Positions 19,238-30,182 of a stretch of DNA of 31,080 nucleotides are shown here, piece after piece (position 1 is the stretch's first letter; every line of letters begins with the position of its first letter). Below the pieces are notes generated by a model. The model was not told the origin of the DNA, did not search any database, and saw only the letters and a program-made list of their open reading frames with translations. The translations under genes were made by a program, and so were the position numbers. Source of the DNA: Ettlia oleoabundans (lineage: Eukaryota > Chlorophyta > Chlorophyceae > Chlamydomonadales); NCBI GenBank assembly GCA_019693395.1, contig JAAMXP010001891.1, forward strand, positions 1 through 31,080. The letters run 5' to 3'.

Positions 19238-22200
19238 TCACACACGGGAGGTGTCACGGCCAAACAACTTTGTGCGGGCCCAGTCGTTAGCAACCAGGAT
19301 CTGCAGGGTCAACATGGGGTGGCAGGCAAAGAACCAAAGTGGAACGTTGGGTCTGTAAGCATCAGCAGGGCGCAAAACTCCAGAACAAGGTAGCCAAGCA
19401 GCAACAGGCAAGAGAGATGCACCCCAAATGGGGTGCACAGGTGGTGGAGAGTGACTACCACAAATGACAAGCAAAGAGCCAAGTCATTTAGCTAAGCCCA
19501 TGGCAAGCCTCTGCCCAGCTGACCACTTCATGCAGTGGTGTCTCACCCTGTTCCTAAAGCTGATTTGGCTCCAGGTCTCAAAGCCGCGCCACACCAGGCC
19601 TGCTGTGAGGCCCATGAGGGGGCCCACGGCCGGCACATCCATCACGGCACGGTCTGCAAGGGGAGGCACGGAAAACGAATAGAGGGTGGAACAGGCTGCA
19701 AGGCAGTACACAGGCAAGCAAGCAGGTCAGGCAGTGAAGCTTGCAAGTCATGTGGCGAAGCGAGGTAGGTTGACGTTGCAGGCGCAATAAAGGGGCTCCA
19801 GGAGTGCTTTCGACAGCATGCGAGGACCGGGCTGATCACGAGCTGCAACCTCACCAGGCCAGCCAACCAGCCCTGCCAGGTAGCTGCCCAGAAGTTGGCA
19901 ATACCGCTCACCTCCACCCACGTACGCCATTGAGCCCTTGTGGAAGTACTTGAAGCCAGAGGCAGCCTTGGGCAGCTCTGCAAAGAAGGAAAGGGTGGGT
20001 GCAATAGGTGGTTTGTTCACGTGAATTTGGTGGCAGGTGGCAAGCGGGGCTGCAGCTGATTGGGTGTATATACACCTCCCGGAAAGCAATGGTAGCCTCG
20101 CAACTGTATGGAGCAAGGCGCTTGCCATCCTGGTCCCCCGAACGACCTGGCTGAAGCAATCCCAGCCCACAAAAATAAAAACGAAACCGCGGAAAGCTCC
20201 GCAGCACAATGATGTGACATGCAGCCAGCAGTGCAAACACGCACCCTCCAGGTTTCCATCTGCCAGACGGAAGGCTTCAGCCAGATACTCGCCCTGCTGG
20301 CGAGCCACCTGCACAGCACGCAGCACAGCACATCACGCGCAGCACAGTATAACGCATCAGCATACCGGTCCAATGCTTGCAAAAAGGCACGGGACGTGCT
20401 ACAGAGGGCTGGTGCGGAGCAGGTACATCCACCAGCAACGTTGCCCACAGCTCTGGCTTGCTGCATTATGCACAGTCCCTGTCCAGCGCNNNNNNNNNNN
20501 NNNNNNNNNNNNNNNNNNNNNNNNNNNNNNNNNNNNNNNNNNNNNNNNNNNNNNNNNNNNNNNNNNNNNNNNNNNNNNNATCCACCTGCGCTGTCGCCGG
20601 CAGAGCGCGCAGCCCCGAGTCAATGCGTTTGAGCAGCTCGCTGAACTGTTCGCGGCTGAGGGTGGAGCTGGGGTCCACCAGGCCAACCTCCTTGTAGATC
20701 TGCAGGCGCAGGGCATGGGGCAGAACCAACACAAAAGGTAAGACCCTAGGGCACAGGATTCAATATGGTAGCAAAACCGCTGCTGATCTTGTCCTACTCG
20801 CAGTTTATGTGGTGCCTCACACGGCCTGCCCCATTTCCCTGCCCCTCAGCTCACCGCGCTCTTCTGCTTGTTTGCTTCAAGGAATGCGTTGAACACAAGG
20901 CCGCCAAATCGCTGGCTGCCCACCTTGCTGCAGCAGCGACATGCCACAAAAGTCAAATTGGAGAATGAATAATCACCATTAGGTGAGACTCACACGAAAA
21001 GCAGGGGCCAACTGTGCCCTCTACGCCCGGACTCACCAGCCCGCTCAGACCCACCCCCCACCCACGCTGTGAACAGCAACGCACCAATCAATCGCACGCA
21101 TTGTTTCCATCCTCAGCAATGCAACCCACCCGTCCAGGAACGTTGCGTGCTCCCTGAGGTGCGGGAACTCCTCGCTCGCCTCCCGCATTAGCTGCTGCAG
21201 CTCAGCCAGGGTCAGACGCCCGTCGCTGCCCGACCGAGCGGCATAGCGGTCAAAGAGCTCGTTGGCCTTCTCGACTGCCTGCGGTACGGTATGAGGGCAA
21301 GCAGTACAGTACGTGTTCCACAGCTAAGTGGTACATACCCAGCCAAAGAGAGGAAGGGTACGTTGCAGTCAGCCACCTCCCGGGGTGCGCACACAGCGTG
21401 CAAGGCTGATACACTGCACGGTGGGAGGCAATCCAGCATACAGGGCGGCACAATGGCACAGGCCGAAGGAACCTACCCATGCTTGCATGTTTGCCTGGAA
21501 GCACACCTACGCCTGCCTGCCTGGAAGCACACCCTCATCTGCCTGCCTGCCTGAAGCTCCTCAACACAAAGCCCCTGCCCCACCCACCTTATTCTGCTCG
21601 ATGGTTGCTGCGTCGCCCAGGGCAAACATGGTGCTGTTGGAGCCCTTCACCCGCAGCCACTCATCAGTGACGGCGCTGCGGAAGTGTGTCTGCAAGCGGG
21701 CAGGCAGGGAGACGCGGGTATGGGTGTCAGGTCAGCACAAGGGCAGGTGTGATGCTGGGTCAACATGGTAAACACCAATTGCTTGATTGACAGCATGGTT
21801 TAAAGGTTATACCGCGTTGGCTTTATGCACAGCACCGCGACAGATCATTGCCTATATATACTGCAACATACACAAGACCTTACTTTCTTCAAAGGCAGCA
21901 CGCCGACCATGAAAGCACATACCCATAAACTCATTCCCTCGCTCAACCACCGAGCCTACCCGCCCACACTCACACCCACCTGCGTGCCCGGCGGCAGTTT
22001 CTCTGTGAGCAGCTTCACAAGCGGGTGCATGGCCACGCCCGTGGCCCACACGCAAGCGCCAAAGGGAATGTCATACTCCTGCAAAACACACACGAGCCGG
22101 GGGCAGTGTTATGGTACCGCCACATAAGGTTGAAGCAAGAGGATAGCAGGAGCACCACCAGCATCAGGCGACAGTAGAAACCTTGCAGACAGGCCAGGCT

Positions 22201-25200
22201 GCCTTGGTGGCACTAGTGCGGATTCTTTGTGAGCAGTACCATTCCTGCCTGGCACACCACAAGGTCGTGATGCGGAACGCTGCACAGCACAAGCGAAGTA
22301 TAGCGCGGCAGATCGCAACACCGCAATCACAGCAAGAGTAGCATGCGACAGCATCAGCAGAGCCTGCCTGGTTCTGCTTGTCCACTACCGTGACGCAGTC
22401 TGGCGCCACCCCCTTCACGCGGGAGTTGAGCACCAGCTCGATGCCGCTGCGCTTAAAACGCTCTGCGGCAATACCATGTATACACAACAGCTGCATATCA
22501 CAATCAGTCAGCAGCGTGTGTCGGCTCCATCGCAAGTGTTTTGTACCCAACAACGGCAAGCAGGGGCGGCGCACGCTAACACCCGACACCGCAGACTGTG
22601 TGGATGGCATGGTGATGTGGACGATGACGGGCACACACTTGACGCTGCAATGTCATTGGCTCCAGAATGCATGCAAGCAATGGGAGCTGGCAGGATCGCC
22701 CATTGCAGCACAACACTGCTCCTCTTCCGTGCACTGCACAATCTCCCAACCACACTTGCAACAAGAGGCACAAGCAATGCAACGAGGCTGCAAGATTCAC
22801 TGCACAGCAATCAACAGTGCTGTAAGGCGGCAGCAACTTGGGTGTGCGTCACCTGCAGTGTACAAGCTAATGGCCCGGTCATACATTGACAGCACGTGGT
22901 CCATCAGCTCGATAACACGGATGGTGGCCTCCTTGGCCTGCAGGTGCGGGTGGGGGATGCAGGCGAAGAGGTGCCGACATTGCGATTCAAAAAATATGCA
23001 GGCGAGCAAGGGTGGTAATAAAGCCTGCTGGCTTTCCAGTGCCTCACAAGACAAGCTGGTACCACAATGTAAAGGTGTGCAACTGTGAAAGGAGTACCGC
23101 CAGTGGCGTGGCAACGATAGGAGCAGTACCATGCAGCCCACTTGCAACAGCACTAACACCTGGCAGTTTCCACCAACCGGGACGGCAACACGGCACGATG
23201 CCACGCAGTACCATGCCGCCCACATGCAGCACCAGTAACACCAGCCATCACCAAACAGCACATCTGCGGTACCATGCAGTACCAGACAGTACCCACCTCA
23301 TCTGGGTACAGCTTCACCAGGTCCTCAGTGATAAGGTCGTGGAGCTCAGCCGCCACCTCCACCCCGGTGGGCCCGCCCCCCACAATCACAAACGACAGCA
23401 GCTTGCGGCGCTCCTGCAAAAAGCGCATTGCAGGGCAGAACAACAGGGTGGCACAAACTGGGAAGCTAGCTGATGTGACGTGGGCGATTGCGAAATCCTT
23501 TCAATGTTCTTTGCTCCAACTCTCCCTACCACCCAGCCACCCATCTCTGGCGTGTTATGCGTCAACAATGCCGCCTCACAGCACTTTGACAACAATGCGC
23601 CCTCCACCCATCCACCCACCTCTGGCGTGGTCTGCGGCAGCGCGGCACGCTCAAAGCACTCTGACACACGCAGGCGTAGGCGGGCTGCATCCTCCACCGT
23701 CTTGAAGAACAGTGTGTGCTCCTTCACGCCCTGGATGCCAAACGTGTTGTTCACGGAGCTGCGAGGAGCAGAAGGAAAGGGGAACAGGTTTGAAGCGTTG
23801 AGGGAGCTGGGAGGAGGAAGGGTGGTTGTGAAGGTATGAATGCCAGATGTGTTGAGCATAATGCCAACACGGCACAAGCAGGAAGAGGGACGTGGAGGAT
23901 TTTTATAAAGAACAATTGGGAGATTCAGAACTAGCATCAGCTGCAGCAATCGACCGCCAGCTCAATCACCACCACATTCAATGCAGTGCAACGGTAACCC
24001 AGAGTTGCAGTACCATCAGTACCATCAGTAGCTAGACTGCAGCCCCACACACCCCAGCTTAATTCAAGCAACGGCGGGAGAACCAGCAATCTCAGCAGCG
24101 TACTCACCCCACACCCAGCACGAGGTAGTCGTAGCTGATCTTGAAGCAAGCCTCGGGAAAACCAGCATCCTCTGCATGCATAGTGAAGCACACCTCTGTG
24201 TCACGCAAAACGCACAGGCAGGCAACCTGGCAGGCATGCAAAGGCCCACAAGCAGTGAGCAATCAGCCAGCCCGGCATGGGATGAGCGCAGGTTGCCTGT
24301 CACAGCTGAGAGAGAGCATAATCAAATGTAGGATACACACATGATCTGCATCCACACAGCAGCCTCCTATGATTTGTTACGGCAAAGCCAGCGGCAACTT
24401 TCCATCAAAGGAAGCCCGCCACACATACACCACCCAACCGGCATCCACCCTTCCATCCATATCAACATGCTCGTGTCGCTGCCCTCCGCCACCCCCCACC
24501 CCCAACCTACACCCACAATGCCACACACCGACCTGGGAAGCACGCCACTATGGACTTCTCCTCTGGCAGAATGTCTGTGCACTGCGCCTCGAAGAACTTG
24601 CCCTTGCCACCCAGCACCGCCCGCACTGACTCCACAATGCTGCGCTCTTCCACGGTGCCCGCGCACATGGCAGGCAGCAGCGGCGTGTAGACAAAGTAGT
24701 TTCGTGGCTGTGGGGAAGGAGAGTGTGGGGAAGCAATCGTTGGGAAGTGGGCAAAGCAGGTGCAAAAGTGCAGAGCAGCGCCTGCAACCAAGAGCAGCTG
24801 TGGGATGCTTGCTTGAACGACCCACAAGGGTGGCTTCTCTTCTGGATGTGACAAGCAGGCAGCAGAGACCGCCCTACCGCCCCTCACGATGAGACAGCCG
24901 CTGTAATGAACAGGACCACCGCTATTTCCGCGCCACCCCGGTGCACCGGAGGCCGGCCAGCCCATGTATTGGCCCGGCAAACGCAGTGCCCCTGCTGGCA
25001 GGCCAACAACTCCGTTCACAGACTCACCGACACTAGTATGAGCTCGTACTTGTCCTTGAGCGACTCATCGAAGGCCTTGATGAAAGACATGGAGGCCCAG
25101 CCTGCAGCCAGAAATAAACATGCGAAGGGATCAGCAGCAGTACCAACCACGGTGGGTTGGTGGTGGAGGACAGTGGTACCTGTGCAGCGCGTTGGGTGGC

Positions 25201-25853
25201 GACCAGGAAGCTTTTTGCTACGTTGAAGCGGGCTAGTCTCTAGGTAGCACGGGTCTTGGGGGCAGCCCACGTGAATGTGTGGCGGGGCTGTAACAGGCAA
25301 CTGCCAGCCCACCCTCCATGCGGCCATGCGGAGCACATAGGATATAAACAGGCAGCCACTCACCAGTTCCCAGCACAACGATGCGGGGCTTGCTGCTGCC
25401 GCCTGCCTTCTTGTCATACACCGGCAGGCCCGTGGCTGGCGTGGCGCTTTTCTGCACATGACGACGGTAAACAGCACTGTGGTTGACAACAGCCGGCGGC
25501 AGTGAGGGTTGGGTTTGCGAATTCAAATTTGCCAACAGAATGCATGTCATGTGCAGGATAATAACCATGTTGCTCATGCCGGCTCAGCTGAAGCAGCAGA
25601 ATTAGCGCAAAGCCGCAAACCTCGTCAGGGTTGCAGGCACATACGAGACACCAGTGCCGCATGCTGCGGCGGCGGCGGCACTCACCTGCACTGACGGCGC
25701 CTCCGCTTCTGCAACTGCCTGGCATTGCAGCCTTTGCCTGGACGCTCGAAAGACTCGACGCTGGGTCACTAGAGGGCCAGGAGCACGAGTGGCGACTGGC
25801 AGGCAGGCCCGGCCCTGCGCTGCTAGGACCCGTTGCTGGCCCACAGTCGCCAT
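19238..25853 (-). CDS. Type II NAD(P)H dehydrogenase (NDH-2, NDA/NDB type) with degenerate EF-hand
   Basis: Eighteen exons, first 25686-25853 and last 19238-19300, all in phase, give 613 residues. This flavoenzyme oxidises NAD(P)H and reduces quinone without pumping protons, on an organelle membrane. The N-terminal 56 residues are Arg/Ala-rich without acidic residues until about 49, a mitochondrial or plastid presequence. FAD motif VVLGTGWAS is at 81-89, then [23 protein letters not shown] closes the FAD domain. The NAD(P)H motif VGGGPTGVE is at 247-255, with Glu255 at the end of the second strand, and FALGDAAT at 390-397. An EF-hand-like insert (residues about 408-430, [11 protein letters not shown]) lacks Asp at position 1. 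[16 protein letters not shown] and C-terminal FGRDTSRV are family hallmarks. Exon 9 (22368-22462) uses a GC donor. Head-to-head with the canopy gene. Confidence 0.97.
20490..20579. other. Assembly gap (90 N)
   Basis: The gap lies in the intron between dehydrogenase exons 20586-20699 and 20245-20308. The exon before it ends in GCGCAG followed by donor GTGGAT, and the exon after it starts GTGGCTCGCCAG; together they give AQVARQQG, as expected for the family, so no coding sequence is missing. Confidence 0.95.
23115..23295. repeat. Imperfect GTACCATGC repeats in a dehydrogenase intron
   Basis: The block GCAGTACCATGC occurs near 23123 and again about 87 bases later near 23208, each followed by CCCAC and an AACACC tract. 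A third GGTACCATGCAGTACCAG copy is near 23268. Related GTACCATCA copies are at about 24009-24028 in another intron. A minor local duplication inside introns. Confidence 0.6.
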
Positions 25854-26175
25854 GGAAAGTGTAATATATGCGGGTTATTTGCTTGCTGATTCTGTAGCGG
25901 GGGTCAATGCGCTGGGGCTGGTGCTCGGTGCTAACCGCAAGCGCGGTGCAGCGCTACTGCCGTGAGAGCTTGGTTATGCAACAAAATGACTTGCAAGTAA
26001 ATTGCCGCTTCACGAGGGGCATCATGTTATTGCTGATGGTGGTGTTTGTTTCTACCAACCAGACCGCAAGCTGGGGCGGCCGCGGGCACATTGTCTTTTT
26101 ATTGGCGACGTTGCTGGTTTCACCCGCTTCATCTTGACAGCTGAAGAGTTGGCACAGGCATCGGCGTGGAAGGAC
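25854..26175. promoter_or_regulatory. Divergent promoter region for dehydrogenase and canopy gene
   Basis: Only 322 bases separate the two start codons (minus strand at 25853, plus strand at 26176), so both promoters must fit here. An AT-rich element, TAATATAT, lies at about 25862-25869, too close to the dehydrogenase start to be its usual TATA box unless the leader is very short. The rest is mixed sequence without a clear operator. Confidence 0.6.
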
Positions 26176-28267
26176 ATGATCGGTTTCTGGGCAGCAGTAG
26201 TTCTCCTTCTTGGCTCCTCCTCTCCGGTGCTAGCCCGGGAGGGCTGGCCGGCCAAATGCAGCGCCTGCCGAGCCGTTGCGGTGAGTGCACAGGGCACCCT
26301 GCAGCGGCAAGCTCCGCACCACTGCAGCGCACCGCTGCGAGGTGGCGGTGGTACTGCCCCCTGTGGCTTGCTTCCAAAGTAGTGCTGGTGCATACTTGTG
26401 CTGTAGGCGGAGCTTGTGTCCAAGCTGGAGGCTGAGGTGCCCCGCAACCACCTGGATCTGCGTCACCGGCTAGACAAGGTAGGGCGGGAGGCCAGCAGGC
26501 CGGCAGGCTGGCAAGAAGTGTGGCAGGAAGAGCAACCGTCGATGCGGATCCACATCCCAACTGAACATACTGCCTGGTTCATATTTGCCGCACTGTGCAA
26601 AGGTCCAGCACAGCGGGGAACCCTGCATTAAGTAGAGTCCTTGCTTGCTGCTGCTGTGGTATGCTCAAGCTCCGCCTGGCTCGCTGCTTTGTCGCTGTCT
26701 GTGCAGGAGGGCAAGCGGTGGGGCAAAGTGATCGACTACAAGTGAGCATGCTGCACTTGCGTGCCTTCGGATGCGGCGCACGCTTGCGCCTGGCTCCCTT
26801 GGGAACCGCTGGCCATGTCGCTGGCTATGTCCGCAACATGCATGGCCCGCCTGCAGACCACATTTCAGCCACCACAGGCATAGCCTGCTCCACCTGAGTG
26901 GGGTTTACGGTTCTGGCACTCAACCTCACTACATGTTCCGGGAAATTCTCTCTTTTTGTGCATCCCACCCTACAGGATGAGCGAGCTGCGTGTGATTCAC
27001 CTGTTGGAAGACCTGTGTGCTGCAATGAAGAAGTACGAACTCGTTGATGGCGGCAATGATACGCAGCCGCAGCAGCGCTGGGCACGCACAGGTGCGGCAG
27101 CTGTTGTGTCAGGAGGGTGGGCAAAACTAAACAGGGGTTTGGGCGGTTGGTCAATTGGGCTCTAGAGAGCTGCAATTAACTGCGGCAAGTCTTGCCCTGC
27201 CAGAAGTGCATGTGCCTGGCTGTGGAACCGCAGAGTGATTCAGAACGCCTCAACCTGCCACGCTTTGGTGCACGGCATGATAAAAAATAGTAGTAGCCTG
27301 CTTGCCTGTCCATCCAGTCACTGTACTTGGTTGTCGCGGGCTCATCTCTCCAGAAACGCTCGATTGTGAAGCTCTGCTGCGCCGAGTTTCTGACTGCAGA
27401 CTCGCTCAAGCTTAAACGGCATGTCGATGCTGAGGTGAGGGGGAGAGAGTGTGGGCGGGCTTTGTGTGTAGAGGAGCTGGACATGCTTGGCATGAGGCTG
27501 CAGGGGTCATTGTCATCACACAATGCTGGTTTTCCGCTGTAACGGGTCAAGCAGTCCAGCTCCGAACTTGGTTTGCAGAGGTCCTCATATGGACTGTGTC
27601 TGCGTGAATTTCTATAATGTGGTGCCCTTGCCTTAGCGCTTGTCTAAGACCCTCTGCCTGCCACTCAATGGCGCAGGTCACCAAACAGCATCGGCGGCAG
27701 CTTGAAAATTACTGCGCCGATCTATTGGAGAGGTGGGTTGCAAAGCAAATATTGAGCAAAATTTGCAATCAGCATGAGCCCTGTGCAGCCCAGAGTAAAC
27801 AGTTTTGCTGCCCCCTGCCTGATGTGGCCCTGTGGCGACAGCGGCATGGTGTTCAATGCCCTGCTGTGTGCGGTTGGCATCATCAGGTGGTGCTGTGCAC
27901 ACCAGCCCAGCGGACGTTTTGAACCCGCTGTTGCTACTCTACCAGCAGATTCAGCTGCGCCCGTCACAGCTTGGCTGTGTGCAGGCATGAGGAGGAGCTG
28001 TCTGCTGCGCTTCGTGCTGGCGAGATCGACACAGAAAGTGCCTCAGACTTCCTGTGCCTCTCCATGGCCAAGCACTGTGACTCGCCGCTAGCAGAAAAAG
28101 AGGCGGCACTGCAGGCGCAGGGTGAAGACAGCTTGGCAGCAGGGGATAGTAAAGGGCCTGGCAGCGGCGGTGCGGCAGAGGCTGCAGGGGAGGAATCGGC
28201 TGTGGCTGATGGCACTAATGGTGCAGGTGTAGGGGCAGAGGTAGGCAGCGGCAAGGAGGAGTTGTGA
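26176..28267 (+). CDS. Canopy-family saposin-like ER protein (DUF3456 type)
   Basis: Seven exons, 26176-26280, 26407-26478, 26707-26741, 26976-27091, 27400-27434, 27677-27732 and 27985-28267, give 233 residues in phase. The signal peptide MIGFWAAVVLLLGSSSPVLA fits cleavage after Ala20 and decides the start. Six cysteines at 28, 31, 85, 134, 164 and 171 (KCSACRAVA, EDLC, NYC, DFLC, KHC) match the saposin-like disulfide pattern. Plant-like hallmarks are PRNHLDLRHRLD, GKVIDYKMSELRVIHLLEDL and YCADLLERHEEEL. Animal canopy proteins are ER co-chaperones that help fold receptors; the algal client is unknown. After Cys171 comes a low-complexity acidic Gly/Ala tail of about 60 residues ending in KEEL, an ER-retrieval-type C-terminus. 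The join 27091 to 27400 was chosen because it alone keeps phase and the family's short spacing. TGTAA at 28359-28363. Confidence 0.92.
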
Positions 28268-28358
28268 GTCTGCTTGCAATGCTCTCCGGTTGGGTCTCGC
28301 TACAGGACTGTACCTCGCACATTTCGTGACACTCTTTTGCTCGCTATTTGATACCTGT

Positions 28359-28363
28359 TGTAA
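28359..28363 (+). terminator. Poly(A) signal (TGTAA) of the canopy gene
   Basis: TGTAA lies 92 bases after the canopy stop, a normal distance for a green-algal transcript. Confidence 0.5.
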
Positions 28364-29356
28364 AGCCCTGGAAAGAAACGCAGCAGTGTGATTAGCTTTG
28401 GCGCCACAATCAAGACTGTGTCAGCTTGACAATGGCAAGAGCAATGACTGCATTCAAATCAATGCCAAAAATGCACGTACTGCGAATGCCTTGCATTGTC
28501 GGAGTGGGATTGGTGTGTGCATTTTGCTGGGCAGTTAGGCCTCATTGGGCATCGACCCTCCTGCATCCATTGTTTAATGGCATGACGGCATTCTGCCTGC
28601 TCTTTCTGTCCAGTGCTGCCATACACAGCTATCCCACCAAAACAATGTTGCAAGTAGTCTGAAACAGCCTGCGCCCCTCCCCCCTCGTTCTTCTTCCCTC
28701 ACAAACAAGCCAACGTCACCTACTAAATGCCTGTATCACAGTGGTTTTTACATTTCCAAACTCCAAACTGTTTTCAAGCAAAGACAATGTGGAAAGTGCG
28801 TATGCGCCTGTTGGGCACCACACTTGAAATCCTTAAAGTCACCACACATACAACTGAGGCGCAGCTCGCCAATCGCATCAAGTCCTTTACTTTCAGATGG
28901 ATGACACATTATACATGAGAAACGACAACAACTATGGCACAAGCTGCCTGAATGAGTAGGGCGGCAATGAAACATAAAACAATTGCACAAGGGACCCCAC
29001 AATGTGTTGATTGGGGCGAAAAAAAGAAGAAGATACACAAACGGGGCAGTGGAACAGTGAAATTGGTGGGATGAAAACCTTGCAGAGGGAAAGTAAGCAG
29101 ATGCGGGCAGGTGGAAGAGCATCAGTATATTGTACATGGCTGGAAGTTCAGCATGTCTTAAATGAAACAATGGGAAATGCGATGGGATACGCAGCAGGGC
29201 AGATCGTTGGGGGGAATCAGAGGCGCAAGGCCTATCGGTAACAGGAGAATGAACTTGTGGAAAAAAGGGAAAAAGACAACAGCGGGAGCAGCCGGAAGGC
29301 CGACGGCGAGCAACAGTTTTGTGGCTGTGGGGAGAAGGCAGGTGCCAACACATAGT
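28364..29356. other. Intergenic region, probably 3'-UTR of the minus-strand gene
   Basis: No exon chain is supported. A minus-strand TGTAA (TTACA at 28748-28752 on the plus strand) could end the tentative gene at 29357-30074, giving a 3'-UTR of roughly 600 bases. A plus-strand frame at 28426-28662 is hydrophobic but has no supporting context. Confidence 0.4.
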
Positions 29357-29837
29357 TTACAGAAAACCGCCCCACCAGCGCAGGAAGGGTATCAGTGCAA
29401 AGAGCGGGCGCAGCAGCAGTGGGGTGCGGCCTTTTTCTTCGTTGCGGCCCAGCTCAAGGCCTACCCGCCCCTTGCGGGCAGGGCGCACCAGTCTGCTGGC
29501 TTGGCGCCCCCGCACCAGGGGACCGCCTTGTGGTGGTTGTGAATGGGGCATTGCCCCTGCTACGGGCCCACGCCGGCTGTAGGTGCGCCGTTGAGCACTG
29601 CTGCCGCTGCCGTCAACTACACGCCAGCTTGGGCTGTTGCTTGACTGCTGCAACTCGCTGCTGTTGGTGGTGCTACGGCTACCAGTGGGGGACCAGCTGT
29701 CGGCAAGGGGTGGGGCCCCGGGTTCCACTTCTTCCTCTTCCTCTTCTTGCTGCGACTGATCCAAATCATACTCGCCCCGCTGCGAATCACAATCCACCTC
29801 CTGCAAGAAAGAAAGGAGGCGATGTCGGGTGGGGGGT

Positions 29838-29871
<34 letters not shown>

Positions 29872-30074
29872 GTGGTGGTGGTGGGTGGTGTGCTGTGCTG
29901 TGGGGGTGTGGGTGGTGTGTGGATGTGTGTGTGTGTGTGTGTGCGTGTGTGGACGGGGGGGGGGGGCGCGCACTTCTTGCCGAGGCGCTTGAAGGCGCTG
30001 CTGCTGAAGCGGTGGCTTATCGCCGTCCAAGCAAGTTCCACTGCTATCTGAACTGCTTTCTGCGAACTGCTGCT
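29357..30074 (-). CDS. Tentative low-complexity acidic/Ser-rich protein, two 3' exons
   Basis: Exons 29974-30074 and 29357-29800 join in phase 0 across a 173-base intron with a GTGCGC donor and a strong pyrimidine-rich acceptor. The last exon is open for 444 bases. It contains EYDLDQSQQEEEEEEVEP, then Ser/Thr/Gln-rich sequence, a basic Arg-rich part (RTYSRRG, RPARKGR), and a hydrophobic C-terminus LLLRPLFALIPFLRWWGGFL before TAA, which could be a tail anchor. A different frame of the same two exons, starting at an ATG near 30112, also joins in phase and would give about 107 residues with KKRKRKKW. I prefer the first for its length and composition. Upstream exons would overlap RPA2 exons on the other strand, which lowers confidence. 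Unrecognised. Confidence 0.35.
29839..29966. repeat. GT microsatellites and G-run in an intron
   Basis: A perfect GT run covers about 29839-29868, a second, interrupted one about 29924-29952, and a run of twelve G is at 29955-29966. All lie within the proposed intron 29801-29973 of the minus-strand gene. They produce artificial His-Thr and Val-Cys open frames on the two strands. Confidence 0.9.
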
Positions 30075-30182
30075 CTGCACACGCGCTTCACACACGTGCT
30101 GCTGGTCCTGCATGCCCTGCTTGCTATTGAGCCTGCCCTGAAACAGCCCCTGCTGCACCACTGACGCTTGTACCTGTTACAG

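Noticed and set aside
20490..20579. Apparent break of the dehydrogenase gene by the N gap
   Set aside because: Exons on both sides end and begin at proper splice sites and join in frame to the expected family sequence, so the gap is intronic.
22378..23088. Plus-strand open frame of 236 codons
   Set aside because: Antisense to dehydrogenase exons and introns that are certain from family motifs; no protein-like composition of its own.
28426..28662. Hydrophobic 78-codon frame after the canopy gene
   Set aside because: Lies beyond the canopy poly(A) signal with no splice partner, promoter or poly(A) signal of its own.
29395..30051. Plus-strand open frame of 218 codons with Val-Cys repeats
   Set aside because: Its length comes from translating the GT microsatellites and from being antisense to a better supported minus-strand exon.
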